NCBI GenBank assembly: GCA_949316235.1
Contig: OX438743.1
Coordinates: 33,635,242-33,699,241 of the forward strand
DNA from: Oegoconia quadripuncta
Taxonomy: Eukaryota; Arthropoda; Insecta; Lepidoptera; Autostichidae
DNA: 64,000 nt
Direction of reading: 5' to 3'
In this document: positions 46,236-58,275 of the stretch, in pieces
Position numbering within the stretch: position 1 is the stretch's first letter
Layout: every line of letters begins with the position of its first letter
Translations under genes and position numbers: made by a program
The notes under the pieces: model-generated
Seen by the model: the letters and a program-made list of their open reading frames with translations, nothing else
Told to the model about the DNA's origin: nothing
Databases searched by the model: none

Positions 46236-46330
46236 TTTTTTTAATATGAGAGGGCGGCAAACGAGCATGCGGGTCACCTGATGGAAAGCAATCACCGCCG
46301 CCCATGGACACTCGCAACACCAAAAGGGTC
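46236..46330 (-). mobile_element. Non-LTR 3' end, minus strand
   Basis: A poly-T run followed by ATATGAGAGGGCGGCAAACG, GGGTCACCTGATGGAAAGC and CACCGCCGCCCATGGACAC is a very common lepidopteran retroelement 3' end in reverse orientation. Confidence 0.55.
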
Positions 46331-47026
46331 ACACTTTTTTATTAATTATTATTTTAATATTTAATAATAATTAATAAATAATTAAACTTTTAATGCTTAT
46401 GGTGGGATATATCTGACCACCCCATTTGGGATAGTTGTCATAACGTATATGTATAAACCCTCAGTAATGATCAACAGGGTATTAGTGTTACATAAGAAAC
46501 GACATCGATCGCCTGTCGCCATCTACTACTCCATAATAAATGAACGTTTATTGATTTCCAACCACAAGCACGGTCTGTTCGCGTTTCCACTTCATAATTT
46601 TTATGGGCTTACGTTTAGTTTAAATGTTTTTATTACTGTTTATTATAATGACGATTAGACACAGATTGTACCTAATTTACGGGACGTTTCTTACAATATG
46701 AGACCTAAAAAAATATAGAATGTAAAACGAAATAAAGAGCAAGAATTTACATTCAAAAGAGCTCCAGTCGCACCAAAGCCCGGGCCAGTAAGAAATATAA
46801 GGTAAAGAAATGAGATGCCATCATGACACCGCCAGCAACGTTTTATTTGTATAAATGTTAGCAATATCTTTGTCTCAAATGGAACGTTAATTACAATTAA
46901 GAAAACTACGCTAAGTTTATGTTAGAAATAACGAATATTCAGCGTAAAGAGTTATTAGGTATGTATACGATGTATGATAGTATTTATTACTACCATGATA
47001 AATACGCGAATTGCAAATATATTCTA

Positions 47027-47242
47027 TTACTAACTTTCCGCCCGCGACATCGTTCGCGTGGAAATTTTTTTCAAAATCGGTTCAGTAAAAAAAATTCTAT
47101 GTATGTTAATCCAGGTCCTAATCTGTCTACCCACAGAATTTCATCCAAATCCATTCAGCCGTATAGTGAACAGGTAACAAACATACATACATACAGATAA
47201 ACACACACACAAACTTTCGCATTTATAATATTAGCTGGGATA
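47027..47242 (-). mobile_element. Helitron-like element, minus
   Basis: Reverse orientation: ACTAACTTTCCGCCCGCGAC at the left end and TTCGCATTTATAATATTAGC then TGGGATA at the right. It is closer to the 32242-32387 copy than to the 1357-1557 type. Confidence 0.6.
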
Positions 47243-47539
47243 GTTTGGATGTAGAAGGAAACACAGAAAAACAAAATTTTTGTAAAGAACGCGAACGAAC
47301 ATAAACTAGGTGAGTACATAATATGGAAAAAATATTTCTTGATGTTAGGCAATAGGTAAACGAAACCTAAGCTGGTCTTTTTGAATAGAACCCCCCTAAA
47401 ATCTGCAACTTCAAGATTGTTTGGCTACTTATGGAATGATAGGTATTCTGTTGATATACACATCAACTATACAACAAAACAGACCTAGTTTGGCAATTAG
47501 TCATTAAAAATGAACTATGAGTTCATATTGCCGAAAAAT

Positions 47540-47783
47540 AAATAATAAACACACACAGCGCCATCTAGGTCCACAGTAAGCATCTAGGCTTGTGTTATGG
47601 ATACCAGATGTTTGATAAACTACACAAATACATTTTTTTTGTAAATAAATACATGTATAAATGGAAAACATCCATAACTCTGGAACACATGTCTGTATTC
47701 ATCATACAAACATATGGCCCTAACAGGATTCGAACCCGCGACCTTTTGATATAGTAGCAGAGTTTCTGCCCATTACACCAATT
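47540..47783 (-). mobile_element. tRNA-headed SINE (family 2), minus
   Basis: Reverse orientation: CACACACAGCGCCATCTAGG, GAACACATGTCTGTATTCAT, GGATTCGAACCCGCGACC (B box) and the A-box end near 47770. Nearly full length. Confidence 0.75.
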
Positions 47784-48534
47784 CAATACTACAAAAATAG
47801 TATTGAAACTTAATTCAAGCCATTTTGTTCTCCATAAGATTTCCGAAATATATTTTTTTTAGTTACATTTTTCGAAATTGCATATCTTCTACTAACTTTC
47901 TAGATTTATATATCCTCCTTTTGCGTGTAAATTTAAATCGGGTTTACCATTTCCATGGTTATCATTTTTTAATTTTCTATGGAATGGTTGAGAAATAAAC
48001 CCTTTTAATGCTAATCTCTGGTTCCCAAAACCTCTTTTACATAATTTCTTACTTGTTTAGTTAATGGATAATCAAATATCATGCAATTGCAAAGCCTCAT
48101 TGGGTCAGAATATCGGATTTGACGCAGAGTCCGACAAGGCCTTTCAATTAGTGTCGATCACTATCTAAATGGTTCAAACCATCATCGAATATTCAACAAA
48201 GCGAGTTAATCACTAGGTCAACTATATCCCGGGGAATTTCAGATATTTCACAATATAAATAGATATTCTCTTTATTAACTACGGTGTATGAGAAAATTTG
48301 AGAACCATCTTAGTGCATGAATTTTAAAGGTTTTTAAATGTTAAAGGTTGACATCTGTTGTCAACTTTGACGTAAACATATCTGTAGATACGAATCCCAA
48401 TTCCCTACTACTTTCACTTAATTTCTCTGTCCACGAAAAATTTATGCAGTGTGTACATGGGAAATTTAAATAATTTTTATTTAAATAATTTTATGAAAAT
48501 TTCTTGAGAATCTCAATGTAAGAGTGATGTTTTG

Positions 48535-49405
48535 AACAGGCCATGCTCTCTAATGAACCATGAGATAACAATATTTGCTGCTGATACCTTCTTGCTCTTC
48601 AAAGTTAGGAGACGACAGAAAACTCTTGACGACGTGAATATCTCTAAGGTGGTTGAATGATTTACGTCAAATAACCTACTTCTTAATGAATTCTTTCTTC
48701 AGCTATTTCCATAGCATAATGGCTTATGGCATTCTGTTATGGGCAAATGCCGCGGACATAAATTGTATTTTTGTTCTGCAGAAGCGAGCGGTTTGTGCGA
48801 TCTATAAGTTAGGCTCCCGAGTATCTCTGAGGAATAAATTTCAGGAAATCAATATATTAACTTTGGCATCGCAATATATTTACGAAAACTTAATGTACGT
48901 AAGAAAGAATCTGCATTTGTTTAGGAAAAATTGTGAAATACACAATGTAAATACAAGATATAAAAATAAACTTGCTGTCCATAGCAGTCGCTTACACAAA
49001 GTCACTAAGTCATTCAAGGGACAATGTATACGCTTTTATAATAAGGTCCCGGTAGACATTCAAAATTTGCCTTTAAATAAATTTAAAACAACCATTAAAC
49101 GGAAACTATGTACCAAAGGCTATTATAATATTTCTGACTATCTGGATGATAAGAATGCGTGGACATGAACCGCTCGGCAATATCCAGTATAATTGTCTTA
49201 GTATAGTTCTTCTTTATCGAATCATAAATTTAATAATTATTTCAAATTGTATTTGTATTGACTTATTTAAAAAGACCAACCCCCGAGTTTCTTGCTCGTT
49301 CTTCTCGGAGGAGACTGCCTAGTGAATTAGCGATAACTGCATGTCATGACGATTTCAAATGTTATTCTTATAACTTACGCAACAAAACATTTTTGATTTG
49401 ATTTA
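48535..49405 (+). mobile_element. Jockey/CR1-like non-LTR retrotransposon with internal deletion
   Basis: A second copy of the family seen at 7862-8952. The palm motif reads FAADT near 48577-48591, so the first catalytic aspartate is replaced by alanine. After a frameshift (FTSNNLLLNE is readable in another frame) the sequence jumps from about 48690 directly to SYFHSIMAYGILLWANAAD, which removes roughly 90 codons that the other copy retains. The C-terminal tail is then open to a stop near 49167, ending KGYYNISDYLDDKNAWT. The 3' untranslated part runs to the TTTTGATTTGATT end. It is inactive. The coding tail is better preserved than in the 7.9-kb copy, so this insertion may be younger. Confidence 0.85.
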
Positions 49406-52237
49406 ATCCTGATCGAGTGATCACAATATGTAGTACGGGTTCAGATTTAGACTGGAGGAGGACTAGTCGCTGTGACGAAATACGGAACTTTGTCGATCCA
49501 GGTTTTGAGTGCTTCGTGTATTGTAACTTATAAAGTATTGCCTAACTTATAAAGATCGCGATGATTCTAAAAAAAATTAACAATTAAAAGGGCCTGTAGT
49601 GAAATCTGGCGAGTGATCTTGTGGTTTTTGTCATACGGACTGCAATTTGTATTTTTGAATATTGATGATTGCGAGTCAGTGGTTGTTTTTATGTTATCCG
49701 TCTACATTAGGTATAAGATCTGAGTTGATCTGAGCTAGTGGTGCCATAATGTTGTATTGTCATTGCATACATTTTCAGTTTCAAATTGATATGGAAATTA
49801 GAAGTAGGTGAAAATCGTGTTCCTAGATTTGTGTGTTGTGTGTGAAATGTGTTAAAAAGGGCTGATGATGACCATTAGTAGGAAGACGGAGAAGAACATG
49901 AAAACTGAATAAAGGTGCAGCAATTACTACATGCTTTAGACGAAAATTAAATTTTAGTTCTATTTTAGTAGGACCTGCTTAATTGACTATGACCCCTACT
50001 TCTTGTTCTCGATGACCTGTAAGACATTTATAGGGTGAAGTAAACGGGGTCTTGGATGATAACAATTCAAATAAGTTTGCTTGGTCATTGTTTGACAAAG
50101 ACTCCATTAAGCCCCATTTGATTCTTTCAAATTACTACACAGGCAAATTGATGTTTCTAAAGTCCTTTTACTTATGGCAGACTGATCTATTTGACGGCAT
50201 ATAACGAAATAGCCCTTTAATTGGAAGAGAAATATAGGTAATTAACACTTAATGCACATCTATACCTGATCGACGAATGTCGAAAAAACGGCTTCGCCGT
50301 AAATATAGCGTGCTCTTGATCCGATAGTGTGACCTATTTACTATTTACAGAGGGTGTTGCCTTTATTCGGACCGTGAATGTGTCGTTCTCCGAAAGAGTA
50401 CCTATTTATATATCGACTATTTTTCGAGTAGCTCGACTTAACATCCTTTTGTACATATACATTACCCTATCAAATTGGGGCCAACTTTTGTCGCCGCAAT
50501 TGATGCAAATCCCTCCACTTGACGATTAATGTTCGAGTCAGTGGCCTTCCTTCGTTTAATTATTATTAATGTTGTGCCTAATTAATTTGTTCGACCATAA
50601 TTGAAATTTGTAAACTACGTAATTTACAATTTAATTTTACCACCTGTAATACCATTTAATTTTACCATTGGTAACCTACGATTTATAAGATTTTATTTAT
50701 TGCGTTTATTTTACTATTCTGAATTGGATTTAGTGTTAAAAAATGCCGATTCATTGTTTTTCTATCTGCTCCATTATTGAAGATACAAAAGAAAAAGGAA
50801 TCGAATATTGACTGTATCACTTTCTCTCAATTGGTATACATAACGTGCTCGGTTAAGGTTATTCAATTTAAGGAGGGTCTCAAGGAATTCGATTTTATTC
50901 CACATTCAAGTAAATATCCAATTACTTAAGTAAATCTGTGAGTTCTTCAAACTGATACTCTCTCACTGCAAAGTGTCGTTACGGCGACAATAAAACGCCT
51001 TCGGAATAGCACTTCATATGATGACTACTGCAATTTCTAGATTTCATTAGGTGCAAATCTTCTCTGCTTTCATCACAAATTGTAGGTATAGGTGGATACA
51101 TTAATGCAGATATGGTCTTGATAATTTTGTTTAATAAGAAACTTTGCCTGGGTAAAGTTGATATTTTTTATCAGTGATGTGATGTAGTAAAAGTTTATGC
51201 GCAAGAGGATTTGCATGGATATTTATTAAACTCACTGTATATTCCCCGCTGAGCGTAGGTAATTGCAAATTAAAAGTTCTAAAATACGTGGAACGCTACG
51301 TATTTGAACATCTACTAGTACATATATATGCGAATAAAAATATTTATTACAGATTTTACTACTGATTGGTAGAACTACATTACTCGTATCGTGTATTTGT
51401 AAAAAGTCGATTGGACATATCGGTTTTCCACCGTACCAGCCTTCAAATGACACGGATACCTATGAATGACGCACTAAACTTAGGAAAATCGATACCTTTT
51501 ATTGCTAAGTCACTTGTAGACGTACATATGGAGGAGAAACCATTTCTACCCGTTACGGTGGAGCGATAAATCCCTATTTTTAAATGAACTTCGGTGTTTG
51601 TATGAAATGGGAGCAAAAAGGAGACCCTATTTACAGGTGGTAATTTTTCATTTTAATCACAGTGGGAGTTGTAAGTTCCATTTGTTTTCGACCCAACATC
51701 AGTCAGCGTCAATGAGGAGGTTTTTGCGGTGTATCCAACATTAGCTGGTGAGGCTGCAAATGCGGTTATTAGTAACCGGCCGCTCCCCTTTCTAACGTTT
51801 AAACCTAATCGTTTACAAGTCTTGCTTCGTTACGTTAATTGTGACCCTTTTAAGACCCTTATTTGAGATATCTCATTTGGTCTGAATTTATTTCTAGGGA
51901 ATCTTTCTCTATTGTAACTTGATATGTAAAATATCATACCAAAATCGTCACCTTTTTGTCGAAGTGAATTTATTTACCATCTGTAGGTATATATTCTGTT
52001 CCCAACATTTGATGCTTACACAGTAAAGTTGTTACGTATGTAAGTTATTTCAACCTTACTATACGGTTGAGTAGATGTATTTGATTTGGTATACGAAGGT
52101 GTTTTACACATTTCTAAATTAAAATAGATAGGCTGCATCTATACGTGTTAGGAAGTTAAGGCTTTCTATACATGGGTTAATTATATGTCCTTCTTTAAGA
52201 TATGGACGTTTAGTTATTATGAAATAGCCGTCGTTAA
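49406..52237. other. Intronic, no repeat or exon recognised
   Basis: The longest stretch of the big ASPP intron without a recognised transposon. It holds homeodomain-type TAATTA sequences and a POU-type octamer ATGCAAAT near 50505. Nothing can be assigned with confidence. Confidence 0.45.
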
Positions 52238-52480
52238 CTACCTTCGTGGCTCAATGTAAATAACATAGGGTTTACGAATCGGAGGTCGCGGCTTCGATCC
52301 CCAGGGCTCATGTTTAGTACTCGGTTTGGATGGTGGTAGGACATTTTAAAATGTCCGCCTGGCTAGCTATCACTAGCATTGTTGTGTTCCGGTTGTCAGA
52401 GATAAGATAACAAAGATCCACAAACAGAATGACATCCGGTGTGATTGAAGTTAAGTACTAACCCATTGTGCATAAAAGAA
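52238..52480 (+). mobile_element. tRNA-headed SINE (family 1) with internal deletion
   Basis: The head CTTCGTGGCTCAATGTAAAT and B-box-like GCTTCGATCCC are present, then the body with about 40 bp deleted after CTGGCTAGCTATCAC, and the tail CCATTGTGCATAAAA. Confidence 0.75.
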
Positions 52481-54047
52481 AAGTAGGATTTGAAATTACA
52501 AAAAAAAAGAGAAAGGTCAAGAGTCGTTGAGAATTTTTGCCGAATTGGTTTAATAAAATATTCAAGACTGACAAGTCTCAAGATACCTTCAGTCGGTGAT
52601 GTAACGAGTTAGGGAAGGGTATACGTAAAGTATTCCAAAGAAAACCCACGCCGTTTTCTTGTGTTACATCCTTAAGTAAAATATACTCTTCCCGCGTCTC
52701 CCGCTACCGCGCGTAGTTAAATCAATTTTTGCGGGTCACACAGATCGCGATAATCCTTTATCTGGGAATAAAATATTGAACGACATGGGTCAAATTTCAT
52801 CGCAAAGATGTAGTTGTAATGTGTGTGAAATACTTTGACTTTTATTCAATGAGTAAATTGTGCTGCTAGGCCTTTTACTCTTGTGAACCTTAAGTTAAAT
52901 TAGATATTCATATTACAATAATTTATCTGTTGATTCAGAAATGTACATCCGCAAATGAATAAGTAAGAATATAGATTACAAGTATAGTTCGTTCATATTT
53001 ATTAGTCCAAATCAATGCTCTACGTTGACATTACCTGTGGCGTTTTGTTGTGCAAAATTTTCTTTTACTGGATCTTCTCAAAAATGATTCTCTTGATCTT
53101 CCTAGAAGATTTAATCTTCTTTTAGGTTTTGCTAGTTTCAGCGGAAAATGTTACCTATCGTTATGATAGGCAGGTACAATACGTTTTACTGGTTGGCTGG
53201 TTGGCTGGTTGGCTGTAACACATTTTTGTAAGACTGTATAATGATGAAGCTCTGTTATCGTCTTATATGACACCCATTCGAAAATATTTGTTGGAGCTAT
53301 TGGTTTTTATATGGGACTTTTAGGCATAGCACGTTAGAAAACATTTACTCGAAACTTTATCAATTTATTTATAAATGAAGCTACGCTGGTACACATAGTC
53401 AACGAAATTTTTATTTCCAACTAGTTCAAATATTTATTTTCAATTTTTGTTCGCAACTTTTGTGATTGCTGTTTTACATATTTGATTAATGGCGATAGGC
53501 ATTAAGAGTGAAAAATGGCGTTCCGAAGTTTTGTAAACGTTATTTTGTTTTCAACCTGGTGAATTAATCTAATTGCTTCTGTGTTTACATTTATTCACTT
53601 TGTGTGGACAGCACATCCTTGATGAATGGTTAGTCACTGTTCGCAATTAAATAAAAATAAAATTATACACTCCGCTTGGGATGGATGCTTGTCTCATCTT
53701 ATTCTTCCTGGTCAAGATTTTGATTTTTTTAGTGTTAGTACCTACTAAAACACATCAAGTCGACTTTAGCTGGATGACCTGTTACCAATTGCACCGATAA
53801 TGAATCTTGAATTGCCAATTACTTTGGAATATACATATTTTTATGAAATTATTTACTTTTGATGTAGAAGTACGTCTCTCTCGGTAGGAGAACAGGAATG
53901 TCAGTATCAAAAAGTGCCATGATAACATTAAGGGTGGATTTAGAATGCTCATATCTCATCAACAAGTAATTGTAAAACGACGATAACCATAACGACTCTA
54001 CCGCTGTCATTTCAACATTGCGTTTCTATCCTGCGAATCGGTACCTG
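52481..54047. other. Intronic, nothing recognised
   Basis: Only the short GGTTGGCT tandem at 53191 stands out. No exon or transposon is seen. Confidence 0.45.
53191..53216 (+). repeat. (GGTTGGCT)n short tandem
   Basis: Three units of GGTTGGCT within 26 bp. Simple repeat; nothing around it suggests a function. Confidence 0.75.
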
Positions 54048-54215
54048 GACCTATAGACAAGTGGCAAACGTTTCTATAACGACAAACGCTAACGCTACAG
54101 TTCTCGCAGCTGAGTGGTTGTGAACTTTATATGACTTATTGACATCCAATCAGCTGCGAGATATGAAACGTTAGCGTTTGTCGTTATAGAAACGCTCGCC
54201 ACTTGGCTAGGTGGG
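54048..54215. mobile_element. Foldback MITE, about 165 bp
   Basis: Arms of about 50 bp: CTATAGACAAGTGGCAAACG, TTTCTATAACGACAAACGCT at the left and AGCGTTTGTCGTTATAGAAA, CGCTCGCCACTTGGCTAGG at the right. The loop contains CAGCTGCGAG-type sequence. A related copy is at 61185-61330. Confidence 0.7.
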
Positions 54216-54769
54216 CTGTACATTTACATGAGAGTTATCGCTTTCTTAGTTTTTTTTTATAATAAAAATGGGGACGCCTTCGCCAATCATATAAGTGCCA
54301 AACTAGGCAAAGTCTGAATGGCTAGCCCAATGGGCGTTGGGGACTTCACATGCCCTTGAATTTTGTCTTGATATCTGTAATATGGTTACTAAATAATGGA
54401 TAAACATACAAAAATTTAAGTTACCTCCGCAATTGTCTCCTTGCTGAGGTTTGATGGAAGAGATCTCATAAAGAGATAAGCTCGCCTTTTGTATATTTTT
54501 AATATGTCCTGGTTTTTTGTTTTGTTTGAATTAAGTGTGAAATAAATAAATAAAAATATGTATATAAACATTTGGCGGGTTTTGGCTAAAGTGTGAAAAT
54601 TGTTGCTCAATGTCTCAGAAATCAAGAAAAGTCACGTCTGATGTAGTGAAAATGGAACGCGTATTACGATAATCGTATATGATTAGAACTGTGTTCAAAT
54701 GGCAATTCAAATGAGGCTAAACGTGTCTTTATAGTGCGACAGACATACGTAACAAAATAAAGGACATAT

Positions 54770-55015
54770 TTGAGCATTTGTTTTGGTTCACAATAATTTT
54801 CGTTAGTTATGCCACGCTGGCCGTGAGAGATCCAGCAAACAAGAATAGGGCTAGATCAACCTGTTTCCCATAAGTTAAAAGAAAGAGTATCCAGAGATGA
54901 GTAGCATCATCATGGCGACTAGGTCAAATCGTATCATTAAAAGCGATGCAATCACGCCATGGCAGAGAATTTAGGGGCAAGCAGTGGACATCTGTAAGCT
55001 ATTTATGATGCCACT
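54770..55015 (+). mobile_element. Probable RTE-like remnant
   Basis: A decayed stretch ending GCAGTGGACATCTGTAAGCT, followed by a TATGATG-type end, as in RTE 3' termini. The upstream part has no readable frame. Confidence 0.4.
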
Positions 55016-55028
55016 CGAAAATGTAGAT

Positions 55029-55184
55029 TGCACAATGGGTCAGCCCTGGACATCAATCGCACTTGACGTTAAGTGATGATGAAGCCGAAGGTGGAATCGC
55101 TCACTCGGAACCCCCTAATTTAAGAGATTGGCTATCTTATCTCAAACAGCTGGAATACGACAATGTTATTAACATTGCTGCTGG
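55029..55184 (-). mobile_element. SINE family 1, 3' half, minus, diverged
   Basis: TGCACAATGGGTCAGCCCTG, ACTTGACGTTAAGTGATGAT and TTAACATTGCTGCTGG. Many substitutions, so an old copy. Confidence 0.6.
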
Positions 55185-55617
55185 TATAGTTCTATTAGTT
55201 TTACGCTACTAAACCGCCGTGTACAGCGACCTTGCTATTTTTTATCAAACCTAATAATGTGTTCATTTATAGTCTCATAGTAGAGCGATTGGAGCGACGA
55301 TGTTGTTAGCAGGCGTTAGATAGGAAGGGCACATCTGCTCATACAGATAAAGCTCTTTATTGTCTTCTGTAATTGAAAGGTCGGGGGGTATCCCTTCGAG
55401 TTTTTAAATGGGTCTCAGATGGGCGCTTCAGCTGTGAAATGGCATTTTGGCTGCGTATAATGCGTTACAATTCCTCAATTGTTAACGCCCGTTTTCAGTT
55501 TAAATTGCTGTTGTTTACATTTGAATGAAAATTAAAAATTTTTGAAGACGGTATTGCTATAGGCAGCTTTTTGAGCTTTCATAAAAATACCTCTAAGCAA
55601 TCTGTCTAGATGCATTA

Positions 55618-55860
55618 CACTCGTGGCGCTATCGCATTCGCTATTCGTTTTCAATCTGGCGCGTCAGTCCTTGGATGGGTGACCACTAGTGGCATTTTAA
55701 TACGGTAAATAGTCGGTCACAGCTGTTTTCAATTGAAGGCAGTCGTTAAAAACACTCATCAGGTGGCCACTAGTATGACACAAATCTACCAATCCGTGGG
55801 CTCGCGTTGTAGGTTATGCCCCATACCCTCTATCAAGTTTTCGACGGTGGGGATCCATGT
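55618..55860 (+). mobile_element. 5S-headed SINE with A-box deletion
   Basis: CTCGTGGCGCTATCGCATTC, then GCGCGTCAGTCCTTGGATGG and GTGACCACTAGTGGC. The GTTAAGC part is missing, while the C-box-like part is well kept. Body: TCAATTGAAGGCAGTCG and CCATACCCTCT. Confidence 0.65.
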
Positions 55861-55983
55861 TATACTCTATGTAGACTCTTAATGAGATCATGTGATCTCA
55901 TATTATATTTAATACCTATAGCTAGGCAGGAGAAGTTGCAGGATGCAATAGGTGTTTCTGTCTTTCTAAAGCATTTGATTGTT

Positions 55984-56120
55984 GTTGTCAGATATAAGAT
56001 AGCCAGTCCCCCAAATGTGTTGGGGTTTCCGGGTCAGAACGCTTCCACCTTCGACCTCATCTTCACTTAACATCAGGTGTGATTGAGGTCAAGTACGAAC
56101 CCGTCGGGCATAAAAAAAAA
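55984..56120 (+). mobile_element. SINE family 1, 3' half
   Basis: GTTGTCAGATATAAGATAGC, AATGTGTTGGGGTTTCCGGG, CATCAGGTGTGATTGAGGTC and GGGCATAAAAAAAAA. The head is missing. Confidence 0.75.
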
Positions 56121-56464
56121 TTGTGTCCGACATGATGTTTTGGTCTGAAAACTACGTTATTTTGGCTTAAAGGAGCAAGCACTCCTCCTTATGGAATCTT
56201 ACAAAGGTGGATGTATGATTTAAGTGGAAGATATGTGTAGGAATGTAGGTACTATATCCGGACGCGCGTCAGGCACCGACGTAGAATGTAAAGTGACTCG
56301 TGACACTACGCAGAGAAGTCTCCCAATCTGGGCGTAATTCGCGCGCCCCGACTCGGTTTCCACTCGTCGCAGCATATGCCTTAAACGCAACCTCTATGTA
56401 GCAGATTGAACAAACTATTGAATAACTATCCCTGTCAATTTTACATACATGTAGTGCTTTGTGG

Positions 56465-56650
56465 TTTCGGCACGTAAAAAAAATAGAATCAACGCACCTC
56501 TTCCCGACTCCAGGGTGTTGTAAAAGGCGACTATGGATCTTTCCACCAAAAATATCCATAGATTAGATAGGCTCACCTGTCACGTGTGCATTTTTGTATA
56601 TTTCGAACGGTGAACTCTACTCTCCATAACTATGAGAGATAAACAACGTG
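56465..56650 (+). repeat. TTTCGGCACGT family, plus copy
   Basis: TTTCGGCACGTAAAAAAAAT, GGTGTTGTAAAAGGCGACTA, TCTTTCCACCAAAAATATCC, GGCTCACCTGTCACGTGTGC. It is followed by a G+C-rich block (56640-56770) and a non-LTR 3' end. The open frame 56269-56559 on the opposite strand partly covers it and is not thought to be a gene. Confidence 0.5.
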
Positions 56651-56774
56651 TTCGAGGTCCGAACCGTGCGGGGGGGCCCAAAAGACTGGCAGCATTACCC
56701 CGTTGAATGGCAAGGCAATTCGCTGCCCGAGGTAGCCGCCACCTCTTTTGTCACCCGAGGTCTCATTTAAGTGC

Positions 56775-56842
56775 GACTACAGATCAGATGAGATTGTGGG
56801 CAAAGGCGAATCCAGTCAATCATAAAAAAAATAAATAAAAAA
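56775..56842 (+). mobile_element. Non-LTR 3' end, same family
   Basis: GATGAGATTGTGGGCAAAGG, AATCCAGTCAATCAT and an A-rich tail match the 3' terminus of the same family. The preceding 130 bp (56640-56770), with CTGCCCGAGGTAGCCGCCAC, are G+C-rich and may belong to the same insertion. Confidence 0.55.
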
Positions 56843-57052
56843 TCGTCGCGCTTCTGTACCCCACGGGCCTAAGGTTTCGACTCCAAGGCAAGTAACCTGT
56901 GCTAAGATTTGCATATTTGCGCAACTTAGAGCCTTCGGCGGTAGTCGCCGCTGCGCCTGCGGAGGTGGGACGAAGCTATGGTGTCCACGCAGGTAGCGTC
57001 CCATACCAAAGTTAACGTCCACTTACATCTATTATTTTTGTCTTGTTCACAG

Positions 57053-57225
57053 CTAGTGACCTAGAGTCAATACGAGCGCTCTTCAATGAGAAAGAGAAGG
57101 AGCTCTCGGTGGCGGTGGCGAAGGTGGAAGAGCTGACGAGGCAGCTTGAGGAGCTGAGGCGGGGACGGGTGCAGCCGGCGCCGCCATCAGCTCATGAGCT
57201 GGATAAGCTGCGACGAGAGCTAATG
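57053..57225 (+). CDS. ASPP: ASPP family protein, internal coiled-coil exon C
   Basis: Third ASPP exon, 173 bp. It begins after CTTGTTCACAG, uses its first two bases to complete a split threonine codon, then reads 57 codons to an ATG before the donor GTAAGA (phase 0 exit). Motifs are LFNEKEKELSVAVAKVEELT, then RQLEELRRGR, then a short proline/alanine linker and HELDKLRRELM. Human ASPP2 has LFQQKQRELVLAVSKVDELT, RQLEMLKNGR and later ELDRLYKEL at the matching positions. From the RGQL motif in the preceding exon to LFNEKEKEL the two proteins align without gaps, which confirms the 16-kb intron between them. The next exon, which should continue the coil, was not found in the remaining 6.8 kb. Together the three exons encode 149 codons with no stop. 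Confidence 0.9.
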
Positions 57226-57324
57226 GTAAGAATATAATGGAGTACATTTATGACTTAGGTCGTCACTTATATTTTGTCTCCTGATAGGCGAATATTATCT
57301 GAACTATACTATGATACCAATAAC

Positions 57325-57545
57325 TGTACATATGAACATTTAAAAACCAAAAACCCAACTGCATATTTTGTATTTTATAATAGGTCATATTGTATTTTTT
57401 AACATAAAATTTATCTTATCTAGTAATCAAGACGAATCGAATGGCACCTTGCACTTTAAAAGCGGTCAAGCTATTTAGGCTGCATGAGGTGACATAGAAA
57501 TCTACATGGCAAACATTGCCTTCCTTTTGGGGGCAGTCGGGTCTG
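57325..57545 (+). repeat. Dispersed repeat with CCTTGCAC block, copy 2
   Basis: CATATTTTGTATTTTATAAT, GCACCTTGCACTTTAAAAGC, GGTCAAGCTATTTAGGCTGC and CCTTTTGGGGGCAGTCGG. It lies 100 bp after the donor of ASPP exon C. Confidence 0.5.
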
Positions 57546-58275
57546 AACATAGAATAACCTTATTGATAAAGCCAAAGAAGACATACAGTGGGACGCTCTT
57601 GGTGATGTATTAAATATGGTCATTAAAAGTTTTAAAATAATATAAAATAAACTTTCCAAAACGAAACAAAATCCTGAAGTTCTAATTAATGAAATGTGTT
57701 AGATAAACGTATATGTTGGCAAACAGACGCGGGTTAACAAATTTAACTGAAACCTTTATTGAAAGGGTTGATGTTATGTAAATAAACAAAACCGCGCAGT
57801 CGGGAATTGTATAAGTAGATGCCTACTTCTTCCGTAAGCGTCCACTTAAGTTTACGAAGTGCTCCCTAAGCTCTCTGCTATTCGGAATAAACTTATTCTG
57901 GTCTGGCCCTTCGTCAAGCCGACCAGATCCCTTGTCAGTGTCCGAAATCTAAGGGTCAAATTGTCGTGAATCTGGACGTAATAAATTTACTAGCTGATTA
58001 TGAGATTAGATCCGAATTTGTAATAATTTCTCCTAGATGTATTTACATTCACATTTAGGAGACGGCCACATTAACACTTCCAATGTTTCCCTGTCTTCAT
58101 AATTTCGCTGACGTCGCGAGGTCAGTTTCACTGCTAATGTTACGGTCGTCATCGACTGTACATTAACGATATATCAACCATTATAATTACTTCAAAAGAA
58201 TATTTACTGTGAGACAATTTACCCACCCATAGAATTAAATTGTTGGATATTAGTCGACAACGAACTATTCTATGA

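Larger units (their letters stand above)
40784..57052 (+). other. ASPP intron between coiled-coil exons B and C
   Basis: A GT-AG intron of 16269 bp, phase 1 (codon split A|CT). It contains two jockey-type fragments, several SINEs of three families, a 135-bp tandem duplication, a Helitron-like copy and a foldback element. No host exon is recognised. The last 12 bases before exon C are identical to the last 12 before exon A. Confidence 0.85.

Noticed and set aside
56269..56559. Minus-strand open frame of 96 codons with several cysteines
   Set aside because: It overlaps the TTTCGGCACGT repeat family and shows no recognisable domain.
56816..57022. Minus-strand open frame of 68 codons next to exon C
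   Set aside because: It lies opposite the intron end just upstream of the exon C acceptor. It reflects G+C-rich sequence and has no motif.
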